The notes under the pieces were generated by a model. The model made no database searches and had not been told where the DNA came from. It saw only the letters and a program-made list of their open reading frames with translations. DNA of 64,000 nucleotides. It comes from Acidobacteria bacterium UBA2990 (lineage in GTDB: Bacteria > Acidobacteriota > Vicinamibacteria > Vicinamibacterales > UBA8438). A program made the position numbers and the translations under genes. The stretch lies in the NCBI GenBank assembly GCA_002347025.1, contig DEAE01000010.1:1-64000 (forward strand), read 5' to 3'. This document shows positions 26,998-36,176 of this stretch, one piece after another. Within the stretch, counting starts at the first letter, position 1. Each line of letters opens with the position of its first letter.

Positions 26998-27564
26998 ATG
27001 GGTGAATTGAAAATTGGTAGGGCTGTCGCTGCAGCTCTACATCAAGCTATCAGCGAGCTCTTGCCAACTCGCATCCAGTTCTATGAGGAATGGTTGACAC
27101 TCGATCGCATACGCGAAGGTACAGTGAGCCGCGCCAAGGTCGGTGCGGTTCTGAGTTTTCTCAGGCAGGAATCGAGTGGTTACGACCAGGTGGTTGAACG
27201 GGCTGGGCGCTATACAGGAGTGTGGACTTTCGATACTAAGCCGAGATTTTGTGAGGGTTTTCTTCAGCGGATGCCTCAGCCGATACGTGTATGGATTGCT
27301 CTCCGGAGAGGGGCTAGTTTGATCAAGGGGCTTCATGACGGCGGGCGATTGCGATGGGCGACGCGGCGTGGCGTTGTGGTGGCTGAAATCCAGAGGTCCT
27401 TGTTTTGTGAAGTCAGGGTTAAAGCTAGAGCGCCGCTGTGTCGTTTTTATGCTGCCTTGCTTGAGTACTGCCTGGAATCCGTTAAGTTGTCTTGTAGCAT
27501 CGAGTTGATACGTTGTCGGGGAGTTGGAGATAAGGTCTGTGAGCTCAGAATTGATCCTAAGTGA
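26998..27564 (+). CDS. V4R-like domain protein of unknown function
   Basis: A 188-residue soluble protein. The N-terminal half (ALHQAISELLPTRIQFYEEWL ... VGAVLSFLRQE) has the helical look of proteins fused to V4R or heme-NO-binding folds. The C-terminal quarter contains a Cys-rich pattern, CRFYAALLEYCLES ... IRCRGVGDKVCELRI, which resembles the end of V4R (4-vinyl reductase) domains, where conserved Cys bind small ligands or metal. This assignment is from pattern only. It diverges from mobA with start codons only nine bases apart, so its promoter must lie inside mobA or be shared. No signal peptide or membrane segment is seen. Confidence 0.7.
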   Translation: MGELKIGRAVAAALHQAISELLPTRIQFYEEWLTLDRIREGTVSRAKVGAVLSFLRQESSGYDQVVERAGRYTGVWTFDTKPRFCEGFLQRMPQPIRVWIALRRGASLIKGLHDGGRLRWATRRGVVVAEIQRSLFCEVRVKARAPLCRFYAALLEYCLESVKLSCSIELIRCRGVGDKVCELRIDPK

Positions 27565-27732
27565 CGTTTCAGGCTTTGCCTTGAGGCCGTTTGTTCACGC
27601 GGACTTTGTTTGATTGAGGCTTTTGTATTCTGGCGAACTGGTGCTGTCTTCATGCTAAGGAAGAAGGAACTACGCTGCTGCGCCTTGCGTTAAGGTAGCC
27701 GGCGAGTTACCGTGGTTGTGGGTGTCCTACCG

Positions 27733-29106
27733 ATGAGGTCTTTGTTTTGTTGGTTGATGATTAGTTGGACTGTGGCGGGTGTTGTTCTCTGCTTGAGTCT
27801 GGATGCGATTGGTGCGCAGGGCGAACGGTCCACTTCCCGACCTCTTGTGCATGTAGCTCAGGTCGACTCCTTAATCCATCCTGCTTCGGCTGAATTCATT
27901 GTCCAGACTCTTGGTGCGGCCGGTGACGACGGGGTGGACCTAGTGGTTCTTATGCTCCGTACGCCAGGAGGATTAGTCGACTCAACCCGTGACATCAATA
28001 CTGCTATCATCGAATCACATGTTCCTGTAGCTGTTTTTGTCGGTCCAAGTGGTGCAAGGGCAGCATCTGCCGGATTTCTGATAACGATAGCAGCAGACAT
28101 CGCAGCGATGGCTCCGGGTACACATATAGGGGCGGCCCATCCTGTGGCTGGAAACGGGCAGTCCATGGATGCAACTATGGCCGAAAAGGCCACTTCTGAT
28201 ATTGCAGCCTATGCTCGATCTCTGGCTGGACAGCGTGGTCGAAATGTTGAACTGGCTGAGAAAGCTGTGATCGATAGCGAGTCGTTCACCGAAGTTGAAG
28301 CGCTTAATGCGGTGCCTCCGCTGATTGATCTGGTTGCTAGTGACATCAATCAATTGCTTGAGACTCTCAATCAGAGGACTGTGACTAGGTGGGACGGTAC
28401 CACCGAGATCTTAAATATGGATGGCGCGCTTGTTGAACATATTGACATGAACTGGCGGCAGCGGTTGCTGAGCGCGATCGCCCATCCTCAAATTGCTGTG
28501 TTACTGTTCAGTCTCGGTACGTTGGGGCTGACCATCGAACTCTGGAGCCCCGGGGCGATATTACCGGGAATTGTAGGGGGCCTCAGTCTTCTACTGGCAT
28601 TCTTTGCGTTCCAGATCTTACCGGTAAACTACGTTGGTCTCTTGTTAGTGCTATTCGGGTTACTGTTGTTGGTTTTTGAGATAATTACGACGAGCTTTGG
28701 GGCGCTGGCGCTGGGTGGAGCCATCAGCATGGTGCTTGGGCTTGTGATGTTGATTGATTCACCGGCACCGGAGCTTCAATTAGGTTGGGCATTTATACTT
28801 GCCATACTAGGAGCTTTAGCGACAGTTGTGATGTTATTGACACGGCTTGGATTGAGGGCTCAGTTTCGGTCTGCCGTGACAGGGTCAGCAGGTATGTTGG
28901 GTGAATTCGGAGAAGTGATTGATGCGATTGCTCCTGGTGGATCTGGTCGAGTCACGACACATGGAGAAATCTGGTTGGCTACAGCAAGACAACCCATTTC
29001 CGTTGGTGAGCGGGTGAGGGTAGTGAAAATCGACGGTATGACGTTGACGGTGTTGCCGGAGGCGTCTCCAGGCCACGCTGAGAAGGAGAGCAGTCATGAC
29101 ACTTAA
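27733..29106 (+). CDS. NfeD-family membrane serine protease
   Basis: Long-form NfeD protein: an exported ClpP-like serine protease domain followed by membrane helices and a soluble OB-fold domain. An N-terminal signal or anchor (MRSLFCWLMISWTVAGVVL) is followed by the protease segment with LRTPGGLVDSTRDI, the candidate catalytic Ser in GARAASAGFLI and EVEALNAVPPLID near the Lys/Ala position. At least four helices lie at about residues 245-375, and the OB domain contains VGERVRVVKIDGMTLTV. ATG 27733 is taken as the start; GTG 27712 is an alternative. The stop overlaps the slipin gene by 11 bases, the classic nfeD-slipin pair that acts on stomatin-type proteins. Confidence 0.92.
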   Translation: MRSLFCWLMISWTVAGVVLCLSLDAIGAQGERSTSRPLVHVAQVDSLIHPASAEFIVQTLGAAGDDGVDLVVLMLRTPGGLVDSTRDINTAIIESHVPVAVFVGPSGARAASAGFLITIAADIAAMAPGTHIGAAHPVAGNGQSMDATMAEKATSDIAAYARSLAGQRGRNVELAEKAVIDSESFTEVEALNAVPPLIDLVASDINQLLETLNQRTVTRWDGTTEILNMDGALVEHIDMNWRQRLLSAIAHPQIAVLLFSLGTLGLTIELWSPGAILPGIVGGLSLLLAFFAFQILPVNYVGLLLVLFGLLLLVFEIITTSFGALALGGAISMVLGLVMLIDSPAPELQLGWAFILAILGALATVVMLLTRLGLRAQFRSAVTGSAGMLGEFGEVIDAIAPGGSGRVTTHGEIWLATARQPISVGERVRVVKIDGMTLTVLPEASPGHAEKESSHDT

Positions 29107-29878
29107 TTCCCTTTTAATTCTCGGCATGATTGTGGCCTTATATCTCGCTAATTCGATCAAGATACTGAACGAGTATGAACGAGGAGTGATCTTTCGTCTT
29201 GGAAAGTTGCTGCCCAAGCCAAAAGGGCCTGGAATTATTTTGGTCTTCCCCCCGATCGATCGGATCGTGCGTGTCGGGTTGCGCACGATCGTTATGGACG
29301 TTCCACCGCAGGACATCATCACCCGAGACAACGTCTCGGTGAAAGTTAACGCGGTGATCTACTTTAGGGTTATGGATCCTTTAAAAGCGATTGTCGAGGT
29401 TGAAAGTTTTAACTATGCAACCTCGCAGCTCGCTCAGACAACTCTCAGGAGCGTCTTGGGTCAGGTTGAACTGGACGGCTTGCTGTCAGAGCGAGACCAG
29501 TTGAATCGAGAATTGCAGCGGATGCTTGACCAGCAGACAGACCCGTGGGGTATCAAGGTATCAGCTGTCGAGGTAAAGCACGTCGATTTACCGGAAAATA
29601 TGCAGAGAGCAATGGCAAAGCAGGCTGAGGCAGAGCGAGAAAAGCGGGCTAAGATTATTCATGCTGAAGGAGAATTTAGCGCCTCGGAGCGTCTCTCCCA
29701 GGCTGCGGAAGTGATAGGCCAGGAGCCCCTTGCCGTCACCCTGCGTTACTTGCAGACATTGACAGAGATTGCTGGAGAAAAGAACTCAACGATCTTGTTT
29801 CCGATCCCTGTTGAACTATTGAATTTCCTCAAAACTAGAGGGGCTGATAGCAAGGATGGCGAAAATCGTTCCGACTGA
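29096..29878 (+). CDS. Slipin (SPFH/Band 7 stomatin-like membrane protein)
   Basis: Membrane-associated oligomeric scaffold protein of the stomatin/slipin group, a probable substrate or partner of the NfeD protease encoded just upstream. The 260-residue product has one N-terminal helix (LLILGMIVALYLANSIKIL), then the Band 7 domain with YERGVIFRLGKLLPKPKGPG, DNVSVKVNAVIYFRV and LDGLLSERDQLNRELQ. A charged coiled segment follows (KQAEAEREKRAKIIHAEGE) and the usual QEPLAVTLRYLQTL end. AAGGAGAG precedes the ATG. It overlaps both neighbours, so nfeD, slipin and the SPOR gene form one transcription unit. Confidence 0.95.
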   Translation: MTLNSLLILGMIVALYLANSIKILNEYERGVIFRLGKLLPKPKGPGIILVFPPIDRIVRVGLRTIVMDVPPQDIITRDNVSVKVNAVIYFRVMDPLKAIVEVESFNYATSQLAQTTLRSVLGQVELDGLLSERDQLNRELQRMLDQQTDPWGIKVSAVEVKHVDLPENMQRAMAKQAEAEREKRAKIIHAEGEFSASERLSQAAEVIGQEPLAVTLRYLQTLTEIAGEKNSTILFPIPVELLNFLKTRGADSKDGENRSD

Positions 29879-30476
29879 ATTAGCTGTTAGCGCTAAGCAA
29901 CTAGTCTTTTTGGTCATGATTGCAGCTGTTGTCGCTGTGGTTGTTTTCCTTTGTGGTGTTCTGGTCGGCCAAGGTATGCCCAGGCGAGACAGTAATGCTG
30001 GTTCGCTGGGACGGCTTCCAGATGCTGCTGGAAGAATTGAACTTGCAGTTCCTGGAGAAAATTCCGATTTCCAAGATCCGGCAGGTTCGTCGTTGCAGCG
30101 CCTAAGCTATTTCGAGAGACTGCATAGCAGTGAGCCGGTAGCAGAAACATTCAGTCAGCAAACTCTGTTACCTGCAAGGGGGGCTGAACCCCAACTGGAA
30201 GAAGGGGCTGTGTCCTTAGCTCGATTAGCCGACCGGCCGACCGGCTCACCTGTTTTTTTGCAGATTACAACTCTTCGTGTGGAAGCAGAAGCGTATGGTG
30301 TTGTGACCGAGTTGAGAACTAAAGGCTATCCAGCATTTGTTGAGCCTTTACTAGATGGGCCAGTTGCCATGTATAGAGTTCGTACAGGCCCATACGCTGA
30401 GCGCGTTCAAGCTGAACAAGCTCAGGATCGTCTGGAAACAGAAGAGCTTTTCAACCCTTGGGTTGTCCAACCATGA
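29856..30476 (+). CDS. SPOR-domain membrane protein
   Basis: A 206-residue single-span protein. A membrane helix at about residues 15-38 (LVFLVMIAAVVAVVVFLCGV) is followed by a low-complexity linker and a C-terminal SPOR domain from about residue 133 (SPVFLQITTLRVEAEAYGVV, FVEPLLDGPVAMYRVRTGPY). SPOR domains bind denuded peptidoglycan glycans at the division septum. It overlaps the slipin gene by 23 bases and lies 74 bases before lnt, so it belongs to an envelope-function run. Function beyond peptidoglycan binding cannot be inferred. Confidence 0.88.
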   Translation: MAKIVPTELAVSAKQLVFLVMIAAVVAVVVFLCGVLVGQGMPRRDSNAGSLGRLPDAAGRIELAVPGENSDFQDPAGSSLQRLSYFERLHSSEPVAETFSQQTLLPARGAEPQLEEGAVSLARLADRPTGSPVFLQITTLRVEAEAYGVVTELRTKGYPAFVEPLLDGPVAMYRVRTGPYAERVQAEQAQDRLETEELFNPWVVQP

Positions 30477-30550
30477 GAATGGGTTTGAACTTAGCGTGGC
30501 CGATTACCCACATTACTTGGTAACAGTTACAGCGTGAGGAGCTTTGTGAC

Positions 30551-32083
30551 GTGTTTTGGTTCTTCGCGTCTAGTGGCGACACCCTTAGGATTTTAGTCGC
30601 CGCTAGTCTTTCAGGCGTGTTGTTGGTTTTCAGCTTCCCTTCGGTTGGGCATCCTGCGATTGCATGGGTAGCTTTGTGTCCGCTGTTGTTGGCTCTCCAT
30701 TCGACACGCTCCCTTCCTCTGGCCTTCGGCATCGGTATGGTGACAGGGGTCATCCAGTTCGGGGGGACTCTCTCCTGGTTAGCTCAAGTGATGGTCGAGT
30801 TTGGTGGACTGCCTCTGTTCATAGGTTGGGCACTCAACGCTTTGTTAGTGGCCTACTTGGCACTGTTTCCGGGAGTGTTCGCTTTAACGCTTGTGGCGCT
30901 GCAAAACCGTTTCGGCGGAGTGGTTCTTATGGGTGCGGCCCCAGTTTGGCTGACCACGGAGTTAGGTCGAATGTGGCTATTTGGCGGCTTTCCGTGGGAA
31001 TTAATCGGCTATAGCCAGACTTCTGTGCTTTCGGTGGCGCAATTTGCGAGTCTCTTCGGCGTGCATGGCCTGACCTTGCTGGTGGTTTTGGTTAACAGTG
31101 CGTTAGCGTTTGCGTTGGTTGGAAGCGGCCCTTGGCGTTTCAGAGTGATCCTGACTACATTCGGATTATTGAGTGCGGTTGTTCTGTTCGGTCTCGCCCG
31201 GCTTGCTGACAACGACCTACTTAGTGAAGGAGAACCGCTAACCGTTGGATTGATCCAGGGCAATGTGCCTCAACAGGAAAAATGGAATCCCTTGCGCAGA
31301 GAGGAGATCCTGAACCGTTACATCAACTTGAGCCGCCAGAGTTCGGTAGACGGTGCTCAACTTATCATCTGGCCTGAGTCCGCAACCCCATTTAGCTTCG
31401 AAGAGCATCCAGCTGGTGAAATGGTGAGGCGACTAGCTCGGGATACTGGTGTTCATGTGTTGTTTGGGAGTACCCGTATTCAAGGTCATCGGGGAGGGCG
31501 CCTCTTTAATGCAGCGTTTATGCTGGATCAAAGGGGGGACACCGTGGGGGTGTATCACAAGATGCACTTGGTTCCATTTGGTGAGTATGTGCCGTTTAGG
31601 AGGTTTTTGCCGTTCGCTTCACCACTGGTTGAGACCATGACGGAATTTTCACCAGGACGTCGTCCGGAGCCATTACCGATTGACTCTCACTTAACCAGCG
31701 CGGCCATTTGCTACGAGATCATCTATCCAAGCTTGGCTCGTGAATTTGTTCGAAATGGCAGCGAGTTGTTGACCACGATTACTAACGATGCCTGGTATGG
31801 GCGGTCCGCAGCGCCGTACCAGCACTTTCAGCAAGCGAGGATGAGGGCGATTGAACAAGGTCGCTATCTCGTTCGTGCGGCGAATACGGGTATAAGTGGG
31901 ATTGTCGATCCTTATGGGCGAGTGCTTGCTCGTGGGGAATTGTTTGAGACCAGGGCGATTACCCACGAAGTTCGATTGTTGTCTGGTCTGACTTTCTACG
32001 GACACATAGGTGATTTTTTAGCCTATTTATGCCTTGTCCTGACTATTGGTTGGGTGTTTGTGGCTATGCGAGTCAGAATTTGA
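30551..32083 (+). CDS. lnt: Apolipoprotein N-acyltransferase
   Basis: Inner-membrane enzyme that adds the third acyl chain to lipoproteins in the last step of their maturation. The 510-residue product has about six N-terminal membrane helices, then the nitrilase-like domain with the catalytic triad E276 (LIIWPESATP), K337 (YHKMHLVPFGEYVP) and C387 (SAAICYEIIYP), in the order and spacing of the E. coli enzyme. A final helix ends the protein. The GTG start has AGGAG at 30537-30541. A role in lipoprotein export fits with the lolC/E and lolD genes at 50-52 kb. plsY follows about 100 bases downstream. Confidence 0.96.
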   Translation: MFWFFASSGDTLRILVAASLSGVLLVFSFPSVGHPAIAWVALCPLLLALHSTRSLPLAFGIGMVTGVIQFGGTLSWLAQVMVEFGGLPLFIGWALNALLVAYLALFPGVFALTLVALQNRFGGVVLMGAAPVWLTTELGRMWLFGGFPWELIGYSQTSVLSVAQFASLFGVHGLTLLVVLVNSALAFALVGSGPWRFRVILTTFGLLSAVVLFGLARLADNDLLSEGEPLTVGLIQGNVPQQEKWNPLRREEILNRYINLSRQSSVDGAQLIIWPESATPFSFEEHPAGEMVRRLARDTGVHVLFGSTRIQGHRGGRLFNAAFMLDQRGDTVGVYHKMHLVPFGEYVPFRRFLPFASPLVETMTEFSPGRRPEPLPIDSHLTSAAICYEIIYPSLAREFVRNGSELLTTITNDAWYGRSAAPYQHFQQARMRAIEQGRYLVRAANTGISGIVDPYGRVLARGELFETRAITHEVRLLSGLTFYGHIGDFLAYLCLVLTIGWVFVAMRVRI

Positions 32084-32187
32084 CCAATGGCGATCCGGAA
32101 GATGTTCTCTGTTGTCTCCATGTATTTGGTTCGTATTTTGTCAGGTAGCGGCAGATTCGGAAGGAGGCAAGAATCTTAGTTGCTAAT

Positions 32188-32802
32188 TTGTTCTTGATAG
32201 AGCTTGTGGCATACCTAGTGGGCTCGTTTTCTATTTCGGTTCTGATTAGTCGTATGGCCTACGGAACCGACATACGAGAGTGTGGGAGTGGCAACGCTGG
32301 TACAGCCAATGTCCTGCGAACATTTGGCTGGAAACCGGCACTAGCTGTATTTGTTGTTGATGTTGGGAAGGGCGGATTTTGTGCCTTTGTTGTTCCGATG
32401 CTTCAGGTAACCGATCTTGACTTTCCTCTAGGTACTCTCGAATTCGCGGTTGGAGCAGCGGCGGTTCTCGGGCATTGCTATCCATTGTTTGCTGGATTTC
32501 GTGGAGGCAAAGGGGTAGCAACAGCCGCTGGGGTGTTGCTTGTTACCTATCCTTTTGTTCTGGCTTTGTGTTCTGTTGTTTTCCTGGTTGTGATCATTGC
32601 GTCGCGCGTGGTGTCGGTGGCGGCGGTAGTCGCTTCGTTGTCAGCGCCAGCTGGGTTGCTGGTGTTTCGCCAGTGGTTGGATTACGAAGTGTCACTTCCA
32701 AGTCTCTACATCGCTACGGGGTTGTCCATTTTTGTTGTGTGCACTCACCGTCCCAATCTCGTGAAGCTCTGGAACGGCAGTGAAAAAAAGGTTTTGGGGT
32801 AA
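32188..32802 (+). CDS. plsY: Glycerol-3-phosphate acyltransferase PlsY
   Basis: Membrane enzyme using acyl phosphate to acylate glycerol 3-phosphate, the first step of phospholipid synthesis. The 204-residue product has multiple helices and the three family motifs: GSGNAGTANVLRTFG, GHCYPLFAGFRGGKGVATAAGV and the final segment with THRPNLVKLWNGSEKK. The annotated TTG is uncertain: a strong AAGGAGG at 32161-32167 lies 20 bases upstream, further than usual, and no better in-frame codon is visible. A clear terminator follows at about 32.86 kb, closing the run that begins with the NfeD gene. Confidence 0.92.
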   Translation: MFLIELVAYLVGSFSISVLISRMAYGTDIRECGSGNAGTANVLRTFGWKPALAVFVVDVGKGGFCAFVVPMLQVTDLDFPLGTLEFAVGAAAVLGHCYPLFAGFRGGKGVATAAGVLLVTYPFVLALCSVVFLVVIIASRVVSVAAVVASLSAPAGLLVFRQWLDYEVSLPSLYIATGLSIFVVCTHRPNLVKLWNGSEKKVLG

Positions 32803-32860
32803 CGGTTTGTGTGGCGATGGTGGCATTGTGGCAGGTGAGCTTTGCATCTGAATAGAAAGG

Positions 32861-32887
32861 CCACGCGATAGGCGTGGGATTTTCTTT
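32861..32887 (+). terminator. Rho-independent terminator between plsY and prfB
   Basis: CCACGC / GCGTGG (32861-32866 and 32872-32877) with a five-base loop is followed by GATTTTCTTT. An outer GAAA / TTTC can extend the structure. It separates the envelope-gene run from prfB. Confidence 0.75.
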
Positions 32888-32977
32888 CAGCTTGGCTAAC
32901 CTGAAGACCCTGCTGCTAAGTCTGTAAAGTGAGTGACCGTCGTTTACTAGGCAAAAGTATGCAGGAGGAAAGGAACT

Positions 32978-34097
32978 GTGGCAATGGAACGAGACGAACA
33001 GATCAGACGCTACGAAGATTTGGTGCAGCGGTCGTTGGCGTTGCGCGGCTATCTTTGACACACCACAAAGTTCTGACGAGCTAGCGAAGCTTGAAGCTCA
33101 GGCTGCATCAGTTGATTTTTGGAAGGATTCCAGTAAGGCGCAGTCTGTTTTGCGCCGCCGGAGGAGACTCCAGGACGATCAGGATTTAGCTGAATCGCTG
33201 CGCCAGAAATCTGATGATTTGTCGGTGTTGGTTGATTGGGCCGCTCAGGGTGAGGCTGTAGAGGAAGACCTGCAGGCTGCGCTGCTGTCGCTGGCGAATG
33301 AAGTAGAAGCAGGCGAAATCAAGAAGATGCTTGGGGGTGAGCACGATGATAAAAATGCTATTTTTACCGTCCACCCTGGTGCGGGAGGGACTGAATCTCA
33401 GGACTGGGCTGAGATGCTTGTTCGGGCTTACATGCGTTGGGCTGAGCGGCGAGAATTTAAGGTTGATGTGATCGAATGGCAACCTGGTGACGAGGCTGGG
33501 ATAAAAGCAGCGACCTTAGAGGTGACTGGCGATTACGCCTACGGGCTGCTACTAGCTGAGGCCGGTGTCCATCGGTTGGTCAGGATATCACCATTTGATC
33601 AGGCCGCGAGGCGTCATACCTCTTTTGCGTCGGTCTATGTATGGCCTGAATTACCTGAGGATGTAGAGCTTGAAATTGAGGAGAAGGAACTACGAATTGA
33701 TACTTATCGTTCAAGCGGTGCCGGTGGACAGCATGTTAACGTGACAGATTCGGCAGTCCGGATAACTCACATACCTACCAATATCGTTGTGTCTTGCCAG
33801 AATGAGAGATCTCAGCATCGCAATAGGGATGCAGCTATGAAGGTTTTAAAGGCACGTCTGTACGATCTGAAGCAGAAAGAGCAGCAGGATCGGCTCGAGG
33901 AAATTGGTGGCGAGAAAAAGGCGATAGGTTTTGGCAGTCAGATTCGCAGCTACGTGCTTCATCCATACCAAATGGTGAAGGACCTTAGGACTAAGGTGGA
34001 AACCTCGGCGGTTGAAAGGGTGCTTGACGGTGACTTTGACCAATTTATCAAGGCCTACCTAATGCAAAAGGTTGGGTCGGAAAATTATTCGCCCTGA
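32978..34097 (+). CDS. prfB: Peptide chain release factor 2, programmed +1 frameshift
   Basis: Recognises UGA and UAA stop codons and releases the nascent chain. Two frames are joined: the first runs from GTG 32978 (AGGAGG at 32963-32968; ATG 32984 is an alternative) through 26 codons to an in-frame TGA at 33056. A +1 slip at CTT TGA C continues from GAC 33057 to 34097, giving about 372 residues. The second frame has DFWKDSSKAQSVL, the stop-recognition tripeptide SPF in VRISPFDQAARRHTS and the catalytic GGQ in RSSGAGGQHVNVTDSAVRI. The 315-residue frame alone would lack the N-terminal domain. The frameshift lets RF2 control its own level through UGA reading. Confidence 0.95.
33044..33059 (+). 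promoter_or_regulatory. prfB +1 frameshift site
   Basis: The sequence CGCGGCTATCTTTGAC contains the slippery CTT at 33053-33055, TGA at 33056-33058 and the following C. The classic site has AGGGGG three bases before the slip codon; here the same positions read GCGCGG, so the internal Shine-Dalgarno stimulator is weak, while TATCTTTGAC is unchanged. Confidence 0.9.
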
Positions 34098-34146
34098 TCA
34101 CCTGCCAAGCGCTACAGTAGAGTTGATATCTAACTAAGATGCACTA

Positions 34147-34179
34147 ATATTTTATAATGATAACATTGTAATATATAAT
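34147..34179 (+). promoter_or_regulatory. dnaK promoter with an overlapping AT-rich palindrome
   Basis: TTTATA (34151-34156) and TATAAT (34174-34179) are 17 bases apart. A second TATAAT occurs at 34153-34158. An imperfect inverted repeat, 13 bases per arm with 11 matches and a four-base centre, spans 34147-34176 and so covers nearly the whole promoter. It is neither CIRCE nor the HspR HAIR sequence. Confidence 0.5.
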
Positions 34180-34228
34180 CGATCTTGAATACTTAATCTA
34201 TCTGTAAACTATTTTAGGACATGGTGTT

Positions 34229-36142
34229 ATGGGCAAGGTAATTGGAATAGATCTTGGGACGTCAAACTCGGTTGTAGCTGTTATGGAAGGTGGTGAGTCG
34301 GTAGTTGTTAGTAACCCAGAGGGAAGTCGGATTACGCCGTCTATCGTGGCGTTTTCGGAGTCTGGGGAACGACCTGTTGGGCAAGTTGCAAAGCGGCAGG
34401 CAGTAACCAATCCAGAGAACACCATTTTTTCGATCAAGCGCTTCATGGGCCGTAAGTATGGCGAGGTTGATGAAGAGATGAAGATGGTGCCGTATGAGGT
34501 AGTGAAAGCATCGAATGGCGATGCCAGGGTTAGGGCAGGCGGCAAGGAGTTGTCGCCGCCTGAAATTTCTGCCATGGTTCTCCAAAAATTGAAACAGTCT
34601 GCCGAAGAATATTTAGGTCAGCCTATAGGGCAAGCGGTCATCACCGTTCCTGCCTATTTCAATGACGCTCAACGGCAAGCGACGAAAGATGCTGGGCAGA
34701 TTGCCGGTCTTGAAGTACTCCGGATCGTTAACGAGCCAACTGCCGCCGCGCTTGCTTATGGACTGGATAAGAAACAGGACGAGATTATTGCGGTCTACGA
34801 TTTTGGAGGTGGTACTTTTGATATCTCCATTCTTGAAGTAGGAGAGGGCGTTGTTGAAGTCAAGTCCACCAACGGTGATACCCACCTAGGTGGCGACAAT
34901 CTGGACCAGCAAGTGATGGAGTGGATTGCCAATGAGTTCAGGCAGAGTGATGGCATCGACCTAAGAAACGATCGGATGGCATTGCAACGACTGAAAGAGG
35001 CGGCGGAAAAAGCGAAGATGGAACTATCGACCGTCGTAGAGACTGAAATTAACTTGCCTTTCATCACCGCCGACCAATCGGGACCAAAGCATCTGGTAAT
35101 GAAGTTGAGTCGGTCCAGGTTCGAGCAGCTGGTTGAGGACCTGCTGCAGAAGACTGTGGGGCCGGTGCAGCAGGCTCTTTCGGATGCTGGCTTTGAAGCT
35201 TCACAGATTGATGAAGTCGTGATGGTGGGTGGGTCGACTCGAGTCCCCCGTGTTCAGGCTATTGTCAAGGATCTGTTTGGCAAAGAACCCCACAAGGGAG
35301 TGAATCCGGATGAAGTTGTTGCGGTTGGGGCGGCCCTCCAGGCTGGGGTTCTGGCTGGTGAAGTCAAGGACTTGCTATTGTTAGATGTAACCCCGCTTTC
35401 GCTTGGTATTGAAACCTTGGGAGGTGTCCGCACATCTCTGATCGAGAAGAATACAACCATTCCCACCAAGAAGAGTGAGACCTTCTCAACCGCTGCTGAT
35501 AATCAAACAAGTGTTGAGGTCCATGTTCTTCAGGGGGAACGGGAAATGGCCCGAGACAACCGGACACTTGGGAAGTTCCATCTCGATGGGTTACCGCCTG
35601 CCCCGCGTGGGGTGCCTCAGATCGAGGTGACGTTTGATATTGATGCCAACGGTATCGTTAATGTTTCAGCCAAGGACAAGGGAACAGGCAAGGAGCAGAA
35701 GATCACAATTACAGCGTCGAGTGGTCTGTCAAAGGACGAAGTTGACAAGATGATGCATGAGGCAGAGGCGCATTCTGAGGAGGATAAGGAGCGGAAGGCT
35801 GCAGTTGAGACCAGAAACCAGGCTGACCAAGCAGTTTACACAGCCGAACGGATGATGGAGGAGACTGGAGACAAACTTCCGTCAGCTGACAAGGAATCTC
35901 TTGAAGCTGCTGTGGCCGATGTGAAGAAGGCGCTTGAATCGGATGACACCCAAGTTATTTCTCAGGCGATGGAAGGGTTGACTTCGGTTCAACACAAGAT
36001 TGCGGAATCAATGTACAAGCAGGCTGGTGAGGCTCAATCGACAGACGAAGGTGCCGGGTCGACTCAAGGAGGTTCTGGTCAGCAGAGTGGTACAGAGGAG
36101 GGAGAGGTTATCGACGCAGAGGTGGTAGACGACAAGAAGTAG
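34229..36142 (+). CDS. dnaK: Chaperone protein DnaK (Hsp70)
   Basis: ATP-driven chaperone. The 637-residue product has the N-terminal ATPase signature IGIDLGTSNSVVAVMEGG, the Hsp70 motifs VYDFGGGTFDISILEVG and VVMVGGSTRVPRVQAIV, the linker LLLDVTPLSLGIETLGG and the substrate-binding domain. The Gly/Gln/Glu-rich tail ends in GEVIDAEVVDDKK, as in typical DnaK. The upstream 130 bases are unusually AT-rich and hold a good promoter overlapped by an inverted repeat. dnaJ follows 34 bases downstream and an HspR-like regulator after that; no grpE is present at this locus. Confidence 0.98.
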   Translation: MGKVIGIDLGTSNSVVAVMEGGESVVVSNPEGSRITPSIVAFSESGERPVGQVAKRQAVTNPENTIFSIKRFMGRKYGEVDEEMKMVPYEVVKASNGDARVRAGGKELSPPEISAMVLQKLKQSAEEYLGQPIGQAVITVPAYFNDAQRQATKDAGQIAGLEVLRIVNEPTAAALAYGLDKKQDEIIAVYDFGGGTFDISILEVGEGVVEVKSTNGDTHLGGDNLDQQVMEWIANEFRQSDGIDLRNDRMALQRLKEAAEKAKMELSTVVETEINLPFITADQSGPKHLVMKLSRSRFEQLVEDLLQKTVGPVQQALSDAGFEASQIDEVVMVGGSTRVPRVQAIVKDLFGKEPHKGVNPDEVVAVGAALQAGVLAGEVKDLLLLDVTPLSLGIETLGGVRTSLIEKNTTIPTKKSETFSTAADNQTSVEVHVLQGEREMARDNRTLGKFHLDGLPPAPRGVPQIEVTFDIDANGIVNVSAKDKGTGKEQKITITASSGLSKDEVDKMMHEAEAHSEEDKERKAAVETRNQADQAVYTAERMMEETGDKLPSADKESLEAAVADVKKALESDDTQVISQAMEGLTSVQHKIAESMYKQAGEAQSTDEGAGSTQGGSGQQSGTEEGEVIDAEVVDDKK

Positions 36143-36176
36143 GGCTCTAGAGTTGTAGCTTCTTGACCCAGGTGAA

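Noticed and set aside
34098..34228. Search for the HspR HAIR or the HrcA CIRCE operator before dnaK
   Set aside because: Neither sequence, even with a few mismatches, was seen; only the AT-rich repeat described in the features was found.
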